A stretch of DNA of 64,000 nt, from positions 62,001 to 126,000 of the forward strand of contig NZ_QFRJ01000009.1 of the NCBI RefSeq assembly GCF_003143775.1, given 5' to 3'. The position numbers and the translations under genes were made by a program. Within the stretch, counting starts at the first letter, position 1, and each line of letters begins with the position of its first letter. The notes under the pieces are model-generated. The model worked only from the letters and a program-made list of their open reading frames with translations. It searched no databases and was not told the DNA's origin. Positions 55,710-64,000 of the stretch are shown one piece after another. The stretch comes from Brumimicrobium oceani (GTDB lineage: Bacteria > Bacteroidota > Bacteroidia > Flavobacteriales_D > Crocinitomicaceae).

Positions 55710-56715
55710 ATGCTTCCCCGCAATGTTACCACTAATTATTTGCAACGGCAATAACCAAGCGATCAAATAGCCTTTCGCCAAAATACCTTCTATTCAGTTT
55801 GTAGCAGAACTCATCTAAATACAATTGTAAATATTTGCGTTTTATTTTGTGATAAACGCCAAGGAAATTCCGTTTTGCATTACTAATTGCAATATGCACC
55901 CACTTAAGAGTCTCTTTAGTTGTTTCCTTTGTAGACTTCTCCATTATGTGCGTTTCAACTAAATCAGCAATATCAACATAACTTGTGCTCTTATCAGAAA
56001 AAACAATAGATTGTTCATCTACATTCTCAGATATAGTTTCGTTTACAGATTCTTTCTTATGACTGTCAAGTACTTTCATTTTATAATATCTACAAGATTT
56101 TGAGACTTTTCCTGTTTCAATATCCTCTAAATAGGTTGATTCAGCCATAACTGCAACATTTTGTTGTTTCTGACTTCCTTTACCTCTTTTCAATTTTATT
56201 CCATCTGGTGTAGCTTTTTCAAAGTAAGCTTCGTCAAATTCTATCATTCCTTCAAGCGTGTATTGGTTGTCTCTATTTCCCATAGCGTTTCTAATTCGAT
56301 GCATCAAAGACCAAACAGTATCATATCTATTGTGGCCTAGTTGTCGTTGTAATTCACAAGCTGAAAAACCTTTTTTAGTACATGTCATGAAAATCATAGC
56401 TAAATACCAGGTTCGCACTGGTAAGTTGGACGCCTTCATAAATGTACCACTTCTCAAAGTAGTCCTAAAACGACATTCACTACACTGCCATTGCCACTTG
56501 GACTTTAGCCAATAATGTTTTTTACATTTACACTTTTGACAAGTGATCCCTATCTTTTCTCGTTGCTCTTTAAAGTGTGTTTTACAACTCTCTTCAGTTG
56601 GAAAAATTTCTACAAATTCTAGAATATTCATGCCTTAATGTTTAAATTTAAAGCAAAGTTAGATCACTACTACGTAATCTATTTATGTTCTAGTGGTATG
56701 ATTGCGGGGAAGCAT
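55710..56715 (-). mobile_element. IS1595-family insertion sequence, intact
   Basis: The element is about 1,006 bp with terminal inverted repeats beginning ATGCTTCCCCGCAAT and continuing to TACCACTA (25 bp, two mismatches) at 55710-55734 and 56691-56715. A direct repeat TAAACTTAAT flanks both sides (55700-55709 and 56716-56725), a target duplication of 8-10 bp. One transposase gene fills it. Intact ends and frame indicate recent insertion. Confidence 0.9.
55732..56631 (-). CDS. IS1595-family transposase (ISXO2-like DDE)
   Basis: 299 residues. The N-terminal zinc ribbon has CQKCKCKK and CSECRFRTT. A helix-turn-helix-like segment follows (FSACELQRQLGHNRYDTVWS). The DDE domain begins with IEFDEAYFEK, has the second Asp in IVFSDKSTSYVDI, and later KWVHIAISNAKRNFLGVYHK with a typical Asn/His region before the last acidic residue in LYLDEFCYKLNRR. 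The frame is complete. It cuts and joins the ends described for the surrounding element. Confidence 0.92.
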   Translation of the reverse strand: MNILEFVEIFPTEESCKTHFKEQREKIGITCQKCKCKKHYWLKSKWQWQCSECRFRTTLRSGTFMKASNLPVRTWYLAMIFMTCTKKGFSACELQRQLGHNRYDTVWSLMHRIRNAMGNRDNQYTLEGMIEFDEAYFEKATPDGIKLKRGKGSQKQQNVAVMAESTYLEDIETGKVSKSCRYYKMKVLDSHKKESVNETISENVDEQSIVFSDKSTSYVDIADLVETHIMEKSTKETTKETLKWVHIAISNAKRNFLGVYHKIKRKYLQLYLDEFCYKLNRRYFGERLFDRLVIAVANN

Positions 56716-56725
56716 TAAACTTAAT

Positions 56726-57190
56726 TAAAAAATCAATCTGACCTAATTAAACATTTCAAATAATATGTATCTTTTGAAAATATAATATCATTGGTGATAT
56801 CTTTATGTAGTGTTTTTTTGATAAATTAACTTTAGATATTACAAAATTTCATAATTAAACAGTCTGAAATCTTGTGGTTCAAAACAATTAAAAAATATCT
56901 ATAATGCTAAGTAATGATTACAAAGGCTTTTATCCTTAATTAATGATTAGTTTTAAAATAGAAATTTGCTTAAATTCATTTGAAATATGTGTGTAATCCC
57001 GATGATTATTTAAGAAATGACCTTTATTCAAAAATTGATCCTCGCCATTAAGACATACTTATTGAATTTCTAATGCTCGTTGTGATTTGACTAAAATATC
57101 TATAATATCTCACACCATTTAATTTTAGAAATATATCGATGATAGTGAACTTCTAAAAGACACCATGGATAAAATTTAATCTTGTTAACA
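56726..57190. other. AT-rich intergenic region without recognised features
   Basis: About 465 very AT-rich bases between the IS target duplication and the typA terminator. No coding frame, tRNA or known repeat recognised. Confidence 0.4.
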
Positions 57191-57226
57191 CAAAAAAAGG
57201 CGATTACCTTTCGATAATCGCCTTTC
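57191..57226 (-). terminator. Rho-independent terminator of typA
   Basis: The 11-bp stem AAAGGCGATTA (57196-57206) / TAATCGCCTTT (57215-57225) around CCTTTCGA is followed on the minus strand by seven T residues. A decayed copy of the same element lies at 50010. Confidence 0.9.
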
Positions 57227-57296
57227 TAAAATATGTATTCAGTCTAAACCTTAAATCCTTGGCATAACGCCGTATTTAAGACTTTTTTGTCATAGA

Positions 57297-59096
57297 CTAT
57301 TTTCCAGCTCTCTTACGTGCACCCTCATCCAAAAGAATCTTACGAATTCTCAATGATTCTGGTGTTACCTCAACGTATTCATCGGACTGAATGTATTCCA
57401 AACTTTCCTCTAAAGACATTTTGATTGCTGGAGCAATACTGATTTTATCATCAGCTCCTGAAGAACGCATGTTTGACATTTTCTTCGTTTTCGTAACGTT
57501 AATTACCAAATCTCCTTGTCTAGAATTTTCTCCAATTACTTGACCTCCATAAATTGCCTCGTTAGGATTAACGAAGAATTTACCTCTGTCTTGTAAGTTA
57601 TTCAAAGAATAAGGAATTGCTGATCCTTTCTCCATAGAAATTAAAGAACCATTTTGACGTCCAGGGATTTCTCCTTTGTACGGTTGGAACTCAATAAATC
57701 TGTGGTTCATGATTGCCTCACCAGCAGTTTGAGTTAACAAATAGTTACGTAAACCAATAATTCCTCTTGAAGGCACGATGAAGTCAACAATCATACGGTC
57801 ACCTTTGGCTACCATATTCGTCATTTCACCTTTTCTTCGAGAAACTGCCTCAACCGCTGTTCCAGAGAATTGTTCAGGTAAATCAATTGTTAATTCTTCA
57901 ATTGGTTCGTGCTTCTTACCATCAATTTCCTTGATGATTACTTGTGGCTGACCCACTTGTAATTCGTAACCTTCACGACGCATTGTTTCAACCAATACAG
58001 CCAAGTGCATTACCCCTCTTCCGAAGACCAACCATTTATCCGCTTTTTCAGTTTGCTGAACACGCAACGCTAAGTTTTTCTCTAATTCCTTCGTCAAACG
58101 CTCTTGAATGTGACGAGAAGTAACAAACTTCCCTTCTTGTCCGAAGAATGGTGAATCGTTAATAGAGAAAGTCATGCTCATTGTTGGCTCATCAATAGTG
58201 ATGGTTTCCAATGGCTCAGGATTTTCAGCGTCACAGATAGAATCTCCAATATCAAATCCTTCAATTCCAGTTACCGCACAAATATCACCAGGCTGAACAC
58301 TGTCTACCTTAATTCGCTCCGTTCCTTCGTAAACAAACACATCTTTGATGCGGTGTTTTTCTTGCGTTCCATCACGTTTAGCAAGAAGGATTGGCATTCC
58401 AGGCTTAATTGTTCCTCTTTGCAAACGACCAATTGCGATACGTCCAACAAAAGAAGAAAAGTCTAAAGAAGTAATCAACATTTGGGTATTTCCCTCTTCA
58501 ATTTTCACTGGAGGGAAATATTCCAAAATTGAATCTAAAAGCGGCTCAATAGAATCGGTTTGTTTTTTCCAATCTTTAGACATCCACTTATTCTTTGCAG
58601 AACCATATACCGTTTCAAAATCTAATTGATCTTCATTCGCTTCAAGTTCAAACATCAAGTCAAAAACTTTCTCATGAACCTCATCAGGTGTACAGTTGTC
58701 TTTGTCTACTTTATTTACAACAACTAATGGTTTTAATCCCAATTGAAGTGCTTTTTGTAGTACAAAACGTGTTTGTGGCATTGGTCCTTCAAAGGCATCT
58801 ACCAACAAACAAACACCATCCGCCATGTTCAATACACGTTCTACCTCACCACCAAAATCGGCGTGACCAGGAGTGTCAATGATGTTAATCTTTGTTCCTT
58901 TATAATTTACAGAAACGTTTTTTGATACGATGGTAATCCCTCTTTCTCTTTCTTGATCATTATTATCCATCATCAATTCGCCAGCATTTTCACGATCTCT
59001 CTCGCTAAATGACTCTCCTGCTTCGATTATACGGTCAACCAACGTAGTTTTACCGTGGTCAACGTGTGCTATAATCGCTATATTTCTAATTTCCAT
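57297..59096 (-). CDS. typA: Ribosome-binding GTPase TypA/BipA
   Basis: 599 residues, the usual TypA length. GTPase motifs: G1 AHVDHGKTT (about 9-17), G2 ERERGITI, G3 [13 protein letters not shown]4 NKVDKD. Domain II, the EF-G-like domains and the TypA-specific C-terminus follow (DYLL-type segment [36 protein letters not shown]). By family knowledge it binds 70S ribosomes and helps assembly and stress adaptation. The start [15 protein letters not shown] fits the family. It is followed by a strong terminator. Confidence 0.96.
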   Translation of the reverse strand: MEIRNIAIIAHVDHGKTTLVDRIIEAGESFSERDRENAGELMMDNNDQERERGITIVSKNVSVNYKGTKINIIDTPGHADFGGEVERVLNMADGVCLLVDAFEGPMPQTRFVLQKALQLGLKPLVVVNKVDKDNCTPDEVHEKVFDLMFELEANEDQLDFETVYGSAKNKWMSKDWKKQTDSIEPLLDSILEYFPPVKIEEGNTQMLITSLDFSSFVGRIAIGRLQRGTIKPGMPILLAKRDGTQEKHRIKDVFVYEGTERIKVDSVQPGDICAVTGIEGFDIGDSICDAENPEPLETITIDEPTMSMTFSINDSPFFGQEGKFVTSRHIQERLTKELEKNLALRVQQTEKADKWLVFGRGVMHLAVLVETMRREGYELQVGQPQVIIKEIDGKKHEPIEELTIDLPEQFSGTAVEAVSRRKGEMTNMVAKGDRMIVDFIVPSRGIIGLRNYLLTQTAGEAIMNHRFIEFQPYKGEIPGRQNGSLISMEKGSAIPYSLNNLQDRGKFFVNPNEAIYGGQVIGENSRQGDLVINVTKTKKMSNMRSSGADDKISIAPAIKMSLEESLEYIQSDEYVEVTPESLRIRKILLDEGARKRAGK

Positions 59097-59131
59097 TCTT
59101 CGTTTATCTGGGTTTTAGTGTAATTTTATTA

Positions 59132-60913
59132 TTATCTTCTTCTTCTGCTTGAACCACCGCCTGAGCGACCTCCACTTCTGCTTCCGCCTCCGCTTCTTCC
59201 ACCACTGCGTCTATCTCCACCAGAGCGACTTCCTCCACGGCTTCCACCACGACCTCTACCACCTCCACCTGAAGATTTTTCTTGGGTTTTTTCAATGTTC
59301 ATGCTTTTCCCTTCGAAATCTGCACCATTTACTTGCGCTAGAATTTTATCTGCATCAGATTTATCTGCATCAAAAAATGAGAAGGCTGGCATAATATCAA
59401 TTCTACCAATCGTGTCAGATTTTAATCCTGTAGCATCGCAAATTACACGCAATAATCCACCCGGATTCAAACCATCTTTATCTCCTAAAGAAACGAAGAA
59501 ACGTTGTTTGTTTTCATCTGTTCTTCCTCTGTCTCTTCTTCGTCCTCTATCTCTATCGCGACCTCTATCGTCACCACCTCGATCAGATGCTTTTGCATTC
59601 AAGTCTCCGGCTTTCTTGTAATAATCTAAGAAACGGTTAAACTCAGCAGAAACGAATTTTTTAATCACTTCTTCTTTAGTTAGTTCCTCTAAATCTGCTA
59701 AGATATGTGGAATGAAAGGAGCTATTTCTTCTTCGTTTACTTTCGTTGCTTTTACTTTGTTGATCATCGATTCCAACTGGATAGCACAAATTGCTTCCGG
59801 TCCAGGAATTTCAGCTGGAGTAAATTTCTGACCAATAATCTTTTCGATTTGATTGATCTTATATTTCTCACGTGTGTTGATCAAAACAAGAGATTCTCCT
59901 GTATTTCCAGCACGTGCTGTACGACCACTACGGTGCGTATAGTTTTCTACCTCATCTGGCAGATTATAGTTAATTACGTGAGTAATATCGTCCACATCAA
60001 TTCCACGAGCAGCAACATCAGTAGCCACAAGCAATTGAATGCTTCGGTTTCTGAATAAGTTCATTACTCTGTCTCTTTGTGCTTGGGATAAATCTCCGTG
60101 CAATGCTTCTGCGCTGTACCCTTCTTTTCCAAGTTTTTCAGCTACTTGCTGCGTTTCTCTTCTTGTACGACAAAAAACAAGTCCAAATATCTTTGGGTTA
60201 AAATCGATTAAACGCTTCAATGCAGCGTAACGATCTCTTTCTTTTACTGAAAAATAAATGTGGTCAATGTTGGCATTACCTTCATTTTTGTTTCCTATGC
60301 TCACCTCAAGTGGATCAGTCATATACGTTTTCCCAATTCTTGCCACTTCTTTTGGCATTGTTGCAGAAAACAACCACGTACTTTTTTCTTCTGGCGTAGC
60401 GCTCAAAATGAAATCCAAATCTTCTTTGAATCCCATGTTTAGCATTTCATCTGCCTCATCCAATACTACTACTTCAACTTCATTCAGTTGAATTGCTTTG
60501 CGTTTGATCAAATCAACTAAACGTCCTGGTGTAGCTACAATAATAGAGACTCCGTTTCTGATGTTTTTGATTTGTCTTTGAATGTCTGCTCCACCATAAA
60601 CGGCTTCCACAGTTGCACTTTTTTCGTACTTAGAATAGTTTTGTAAATCTTTTGCAATCTGCAAACATAATTCCCTAGTTGGACAAATAATTAAGCCTGT
60701 TGGATATTTTCGGCTTTCTGTAATTCTGTTCACTAATGGTAATCCAAAAGCGGCAGTTTTCCCTGTTCCAGTCTGTGCTAATCCTACAAAATCACTCTTA
60801 GACTTGAGTAAGTGTGGAATGGCTTCTAACTGAATTGGCGTTGGCTGTTCAAACCCCATGTCTGTAACAGCTTTGACCACTTGGCTTCTCAGCCCTAAAT
60901 CGTTAAAGGTCAT
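59132..60913 (-). CDS. DEAD-box RNA helicase, DeaD-like, with Gly/Arg-rich tail
   Basis: 593 residues from ATG 60913 (MTFNDLGLRSQVV). The frame is open 35 codons further, but that lacks family character. Motifs: Q motif FEQPTPIQLEAIP, I AQTGTGKTAA, II DEAD, III SAT, VI HRSGRTARAG. A DbpA-type RNA-binding domain lies at about 480-550 (RFFVSLGDKDGLNPGG), preceded by an Asp/Arg-rich stretch (DRGRDRDRGRRRDRGR), and the tail is RGG/SGG-rich. Such helicases remodel rRNA and mRNA, often in cold adaptation. The gene is 35 bp upstream of typA and may share its transcript. Confidence 0.93.
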   Translation of the reverse strand: MTFNDLGLRSQVVKAVTDMGFEQPTPIQLEAIPHLLKSKSDFVGLAQTGTGKTAAFGLPLVNRITESRKYPTGLIICPTRELCLQIAKDLQNYSKYEKSATVEAVYGGADIQRQIKNIRNGVSIIVATPGRLVDLIKRKAIQLNEVEVVVLDEADEMLNMGFKEDLDFILSATPEEKSTWLFSATMPKEVARIGKTYMTDPLEVSIGNKNEGNANIDHIYFSVKERDRYAALKRLIDFNPKIFGLVFCRTRRETQQVAEKLGKEGYSAEALHGDLSQAQRDRVMNLFRNRSIQLLVATDVAARGIDVDDITHVINYNLPDEVENYTHRSGRTARAGNTGESLVLINTREKYKINQIEKIIGQKFTPAEIPGPEAICAIQLESMINKVKATKVNEEEIAPFIPHILADLEELTKEEVIKKFVSAEFNRFLDYYKKAGDLNAKASDRGGDDRGRDRDRGRRRDRGRTDENKQRFFVSLGDKDGLNPGGLLRVICDATGLKSDTIGRIDIMPAFSFFDADKSDADKILAQVNGADFEGKSMNIEKTQEKSSGGGGRGRGGSRGGSRSGGDRRSGGRSGGGSRSGGRSGGGSSRRRR

Positions 60914-61083
60914 ACTTTTATTTAAAATTTGAGTGCAAAGGTACGACATTCTCAAGAGAATCAAGATTTTGAGGTTTTTTTTATTGGTTTTTTTTCGCGG
61001 ACTAGGCTGAAAAGTCAAATAGAGGGTGTTTTTTAAGATGTTGATTTTGTGGAGCGTATGAAATAATGGTTAATTTTTAATTG

Positions 61084-61239
61084 TTAATCCGCCATTTGTT
61101 GGACAAGTTGCTTAACACCTTCATTGTCATTTACTTGTAAATATAGATTACTTCCCTCTCTTTCTCCTCTCTCACTCTTAGCTTTACCACAATGAGTGCG
61201 CGAGATTTCACTTAGAGAAGCAGCGTCCTTGATTGGCAT
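61084..61239 (-). CDS. Possible 51-residue ORF or gene remnant
   Basis: A frame from ATG 61239 to TAA 61084 encodes MPIKDAASLSEISRTHCGKA and ends EGVKQLVQQMAD. It continues open upstream as CTFLISF, so it may be the C-terminal part of a lost larger gene. Codon use looks protein-like, but there is no recognised family and no good ribosome-binding site. The charged middle (KSERGEREGS) is encoded by CT-rich DNA and could be low-complexity chance. Confidence 0.3.
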   Translation of the reverse strand: MPIKDAASLSEISRTHCGKAKSERGEREGSNLYLQVNDNEGVKQLVQQMAD

Positions 61240-61306
61240 GAAGGAAATGAGAAAAGTACACCTGCGGTGTTGGAAAAAAAATGAAACCTAAAAAACATGG
61301 TCTATT

Positions 61307-61620
61307 TAAATAAAACGGAGTTCTAATGCAAACATACCTGACAAGGAAGGTGCGATTCCATTTCAGCATTCAAAAAACAGAAGTTACGAGGAGATTGCAT
61401 ATATTTTAGAAAAAGTAGGAGCTGAATAAAAATTAATGATATTTGTGAAAAATGTAAAAATTGTCCACCAGGCTGGTGGACAATTGCAAAACAATAAAGG
61501 TTCCTTATAAAGAAGCCAATGGGGATAAGCGAGTTCACTTTTGGTGAATTACCGAAAATAATTCAAAATAACATGCCTACGGTTGAGGAATTAGAAACAG
61601 AACTTAACAGAAAAAAATAA
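61307..61620 (+). pseudogene. Decayed coding remnant, unrecognised
   Basis: One frame reads NANIPDKEGAIPFQHSKNRS and YEEIAYILEKVGAE then stops. A second frame carries on directly as INDICEKCKNCPPGWWTIAK, stops, and resumes as GISEFTFGELPKIIQNNMPT and VEELETELNRKK. Together these look like one short protein broken by a frameshift and a stop codon. A 27-bp palindrome (61459-61485) lies inside. No family recognised; coding origin is inferred. Confidence 0.35.
61459..61485. repeat. 27-bp perfect inverted repeat AATTGTCCACCAG / CTGGTGGACAATT
   Basis: Two 13-bp arms (61459-61471 and 61473-61485) around a single G. It could form a cruciform or a hairpin in RNA. It lies in the decayed coding stretch. 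Confidence 0.85.
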
Positions 61621-61808
61621 ATGTATTGAAATACATTATCAGAACTGGCATAACTCCCTACTGGTGCATTTAAATATTAAATGCGTATCCGATACTTTAC
61701 CAGTAAATTTAGAATTAAACTTAAATCCTCCATAAAACCTGCGTTTTATGAAATATGGTATATTATTAATTTCAAGATATGACAATATTTAGGATTCATG
61801 ACGCAAGC

Positions 61809-61910
61809 AATCCGTGTTTATCCGAATTCGCCTGAGGTGAAAATCCGTGTTTATCCGCGTTGCTTGCAGTTCTGCTGAGCTTGCCGCTGCATCCGTGTCA
61901 TCCGCGTTCC
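61809..61910. repeat. ATCCGTGTTTATCCG repeat cluster
   Basis: AATCCGTGTTTATCCG occurs at 61809-61824 and 61842-61857, and a related ATCCGTGTCATCCGCGTTCC at 61891-61910. A GCTGAGCTTGCCG element between them resembles the GCACTGAGCTTGTCG family at 38445. GC content is higher than in the surroundings. These look like dispersed repeats. The rest of 60914-62056 holds the two remnants listed and otherwise nothing recognised. Confidence 0.7.
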
Positions 61911-62056
61911 ATTACAGCGCAAACCATTTGCTAGGGAATAGAGCTTAAATGATTTCACTACTGGCAAAGATCCCGACAGGTATTAAATATTATTTCTATC
62001 TTAGAAAAAACAGGAGCATAACAGCACCAAAACAGAAACACAAAATTTAAAAGAAG

Positions 62057-62665
62057 ATGAAATTATTTTATGCTACATTGGTTTTCATTTTTGTTAACGG
62101 AATTGCTTTCGGGCAAAGTGAAAACGAGAGACAACAGAACAAGAATCACAAACAAAAAGCTATGTCAGAAAACAATACAGAAACGGTATTTACAGAAACA
62201 GACATCAAATTTTTAAGACATTGTTTAGTCTTGGCAGAAGAAGCTTTGCAAGCGGGCGACCAGGCTTTTGGATCTATACTTGTCAATGCGGATAATGAAA
62301 TTATTGCTGAGGCCAGAAACAGAATCAATGAAAAGAATGTATTCGCTCATCCAGAAATTGAGCTTGCAGAATGGGCTTTAGAAAACTTAACTTTAGAAGA
62401 ACGAAGAGAAAGCATAATGTACACCACTGGCGAACATTGTCCGATGTGTGCCGGGGCTCACGCTTGGTCACAAATAGGTGGTTTGTATTATTTAAGTTCT
62501 GCAAAACAACTGCAACAATGGTTAAATGAGTTTGGAGTTGATGAAGCACCAATAGTTTTTATTCCAGCGGAAGAAATCTTAAAAAATGTAACAATTAAAG
62601 GTCCAGCAGAAGGAGCATTATTAGAAGAAATAAAGCAAAAACACAAGCGTTATTTTACAGAGTAA
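62057..62665 (+). CDS. Nucleoside deaminase (cytidine/guanine deaminase fold) with predicted signal peptide
   Basis: 202 residues. The zinc-dependent deaminase domain (about 40-195) has the catalytic HxE as FAHPEIELAEW (His-Pro-Glu, not the usual His-Ala-Glu) and the Cys pair as TGEHCPMCAGAHAW (His before Cys instead of Pro). The first 21 residues, KLFYATLVFIFVNGIAFGQ, are a convincing signal peptide, which is unusual for this cytoplasmic family. An internal ATG at 62162 (MSENNTETVF) would give a normal cytoplasmic form. Which start is used is open. The 62057 start has a modest AAAAGAAG ribosome-binding site. Confidence 0.82.
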   Translation: MKLFYATLVFIFVNGIAFGQSENERQQNKNHKQKAMSENNTETVFTETDIKFLRHCLVLAEEALQAGDQAFGSILVNADNEIIAEARNRINEKNVFAHPEIELAEWALENLTLEERRESIMYTTGEHCPMCAGAHAWSQIGGLYYLSSAKQLQQWLNEFGVDEAPIVFIPAEEILKNVTIKGPAEGALLEEIKQKHKRYFTE

Positions 62666-62695
62666 AACTGATAAAGAAGAAATAGATATCTCATG

Positions 62696-62733
62696 AATTA
62701 GCAAAACTTGTAAAAATGCGAGTTTTGCTAATT
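62696..62733 (+). terminator. Hairpin downstream of the deaminase gene
   Basis: The 13-bp stem AATTAGCAAAACT (62696-62708) / AGTTTTGCTAATT (62721-62733) is 30 bp after the stop codon. There is no continuous T-tract, only GATATTTTA, so termination is probable but not certain. Confidence 0.6.
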
Positions 62734-62875
62734 GATATTTTAGCACCTTTAATTTTATTGTCCTCAAATTTGTCAGGCACTGATGGCCATATCTGAAATC
62801 ATGTTTAGAATACGATAATCATAAAAAAATTAAAGTTTAGAGACAAAACTCATAAAACACACCAATCAAAACTTA

Positions 62876-62913
62876 AAATTGTCAAGTATTATGTTTCATT
62901 TACTTGACAATTT
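62876..62913. repeat. Inverted repeat AAATTGTCAAGTA / TACTTGACAATTT
   Basis: Arms of 13 bp (62876-62888 and 62901-62913) surround a 12-base loop. It lies 350 bp upstream of the MFS gene. It could be an operator or a hairpin; nothing decides. The rest of 62734-63264 shows a C/A-rich stretch at 63160-63240 but no feature I can name. Confidence 0.55.
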
Positions 62914-63264
62914 AATTAAATATCGTACATTTTCCTTAAATGACAGTCACTCAAAAAATACAAACCAAAATTAGCACGATAAAAGAAGGCAGCACTTTTA
63001 AATACCAGAAATCTCCTTGATAACCAAACAATTAAAGAGTCAACACAAAAGCCATCGAGGGATTTATAAAAAGAAAATTAAAAGAGTTTCTTCTGGTATT
63101 TTTCAAAAACCTAAACAAACTATTTTTAGAGAACTAAATCTCATCAACTCCAATCTATCCAAACAAAAACCCACCCCCCAATCCACAACAACCCCCCAAA
63201 CTTCCACCCACAAACCCTCACTCCCTGAAAACAAAACCCTACTTTTACCATCTTTAACTAAAGG

Positions 63265-64000
63265 ATGGAAAAACTCGACGAAAACGGATTAAATAAAGCA
63301 TCGCGCACCCTATTATTGATAGGTGTATTATTCGTGGCTATAAATCTAAGACCAGCACTTTCAGGAATTGGGCCTTTAATAGAATTTATCCAACAAGATA
63401 TTGCCATTTCAGAAACCTTGTTGGGACTTCTAACCACACTCCCTTTGTTGGCTTTTGGAGTTATTTCAACCATTACTCCTTTATTTACCAAGCGTTTTGG
63501 TATTGGAAATACTTTAACTGGCGCATTAATTTTGTTGACTTCGGGAATCTTAATTCGTTCTATTGGTGGTATTTTCTCTTTGTATTTAGGAACGATTCTA
63601 TTGGGAATAGCGATTGCTTTTGGAAACGTACTTATTCCTGCTTTAATCAAGAGAAATTTTCCGCATAAAGCCGGAATTGTCACAAGTCTGTATTCTGGAA
63701 TTATGTCCTTTGGCGCTGCAATTGCCGCTGGACTAAGTGTTCCTTTAGTTGTAGAATTAAATTTAGGTTGGAGAGGATCCTTGGCCATTTGGGCAGTCTT
63801 GGCAATTATCGCATTAATCATCTGGATTCCAAACATCAAACGCATCAATAGAACTCCACCAAGACGAAGCTTTAAGGAAGCCATGAAAAAACTAAGTGGT
63901 TCATTATTGGTTTGGAAATTGGCGCTTTACATGGGCTTACAATCTTTGGCTTTTTATGTTGTTTTGGCGTGGCTGCCCGCAATTCTTATCGACCGTGGAA
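63265..64000 (+). CDS. MFS transporter, CynX/NimT family, truncated by window end
   Basis: 245 codons are visible from ATG 63265; the frame is open to the edge. The N-terminus has VLFVAINLRPALSGIGPLIE, the diagnostic NLRPxxxxxGPL of the CynX/NimT group. About seven membrane segments are present so far, with TPLFTKRFGIGNTL as the MFS loop 2-3. Members export or import cyanate, nitroimidazole or similar small molecules; the substrate is not predictable. AAAGG directly before the ATG is the only ribosome-binding-like site. Confidence 0.85.
   Translation, partial: MEKLDENGLNKASRTLLLIGVLFVAINLRPALSGIGPLIEFIQQDIAISETLLGLLTTLPLLAFGVISTITPLFTKRFGIGNTLTGALILLTSGILIRSIGGIFSLYLGTILLGIAIAFGNVLIPALIKRNFPHKAGIVTSLYSGIMSFGAAIAAGLSVPLVVELNLGWRGSLAIWAVLAIIALIIWIPNIKRINRTPPRRSFKEAMKKLSGSLLVWKLALYMGLQSLAFYVVLAWLPAILIDRG

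Noticed and set aside
59104-59295. Val/Glu/Ala repeat frame at the end of the helicase gene
   Set aside because: It is an out-of-frame reading of the Gly/Arg/Ser-rich helicase tail.
61446-61500. Short Cys-rich peptide (CEKCKNCPPGWW) as a ribosomal natural product precursor
   Set aside because: The frame has no start codon, and no modification enzymes or leader sequence are nearby; it fits a decayed coding remnant better.
63017-63292. 91-codon plus-strand frame before the MFS gene
   Set aside because: It overlaps the MFS start in another frame, and its composition (Thr/Pro/Lys-rich from C/A-rich DNA) has no protein-like pattern.
63258-63884. 208-codon minus-strand frame opposite the MFS gene
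   Set aside because: It is fully antisense to a clear MFS coding sequence, and its Ile/Pro/Lys pattern is typical of a shadow frame.

Overview
The window comes from a Bacteroidota chromosome, most likely Flavobacteriales (inference). Evidence: a gliding-motility-type C-terminal sorting domain and a Por-type T9SS tail; a DUF4249 lipoprotein paired with a TonB receptor; DUF4301 and DUF5606 proteins; TAnnTTTG-type promoter elements in place of sigma70 boxes; weak or absent Shine-Dalgarno sequences; and AT-rich DNA. No rRNA, tRNA, CRISPR array or prophage was seen. One intact insertion sequence (IS1595 family) is present.

Layout. 1-5916: a truncated secreted protein diverges from a giant repeat-rich T9SS adhesin. 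6111-11975: a phosphate-response block with a PhoR-like kinase, a PhoB-like regulator, an OprP/O-type porin and a Na/Pi cotransporter carrying an unusual exported N-terminal domain; similar TTAAC repeat arrays precede phoB/porin and the cotransporter. 12113-16288: a small Cys-rich protein, a methyltransferase, a DUF4301 protein and two unrecognised genes. 16346-23055: a minus-strand run of a FAD oxidoreductase, a membrane Fe-S protein, two GT2 glycosyltransferases and a GT-C mannosyltransferase-like enzyme. 23542-31341: a secreted repeat protein, two divergent subtilases, a DUF5606 protein and an M3 oligopeptidase. 31592-38366: a GAF histidine kinase, a secreted protein, and an operon of GNAT-nitrilase fusion, MscS channel and serine-hydrolase lipoprotein. 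38561-45717: PhnA-like protein, two related small membrane proteins, dipeptidyl peptidase III, FolD and a DadA-like oxidoreductase, separated by intergenic spaces full of short palindromic repeats. 45827-46673: two overlapping genes, the second HEPN-like. 46882-49757: MATE exporter, CDF zinc-type exporter and Fur-family regulator. 50074-56725: TonB receptor/DUF4249 operon, a DsbA-like lipoprotein with an apparent frameshift, a four-cysteine lipoprotein and the IS1595 element. 57297-60913: TypA and a DEAD-box helicase. 60914-64000: a decayed region, a nucleoside deaminase with an export signal, and the start of a CynX/NimT-type MFS transporter.

How the genes work together. The clearest functional unit is phosphate sensing and uptake: two-component system, outer-membrane porin and inner-membrane Na/Pi symporter with shared candidate operators. 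The Fur-family gene lies directly upstream of a CDF exporter and probably controls it. The glycosyltransferase trio probably builds a glycolipid or polysaccharide from polyprenyl-phosphate sugars. The points most worth a second look are the A7 frameshift in the DsbA-like lipoprotein beside a four-cysteine lipoprotein, the HEPN-like gene pair, the exported domain on the Na/Pi transporter, and several families of dispersed palindromic repeats confined to gaps between genes.
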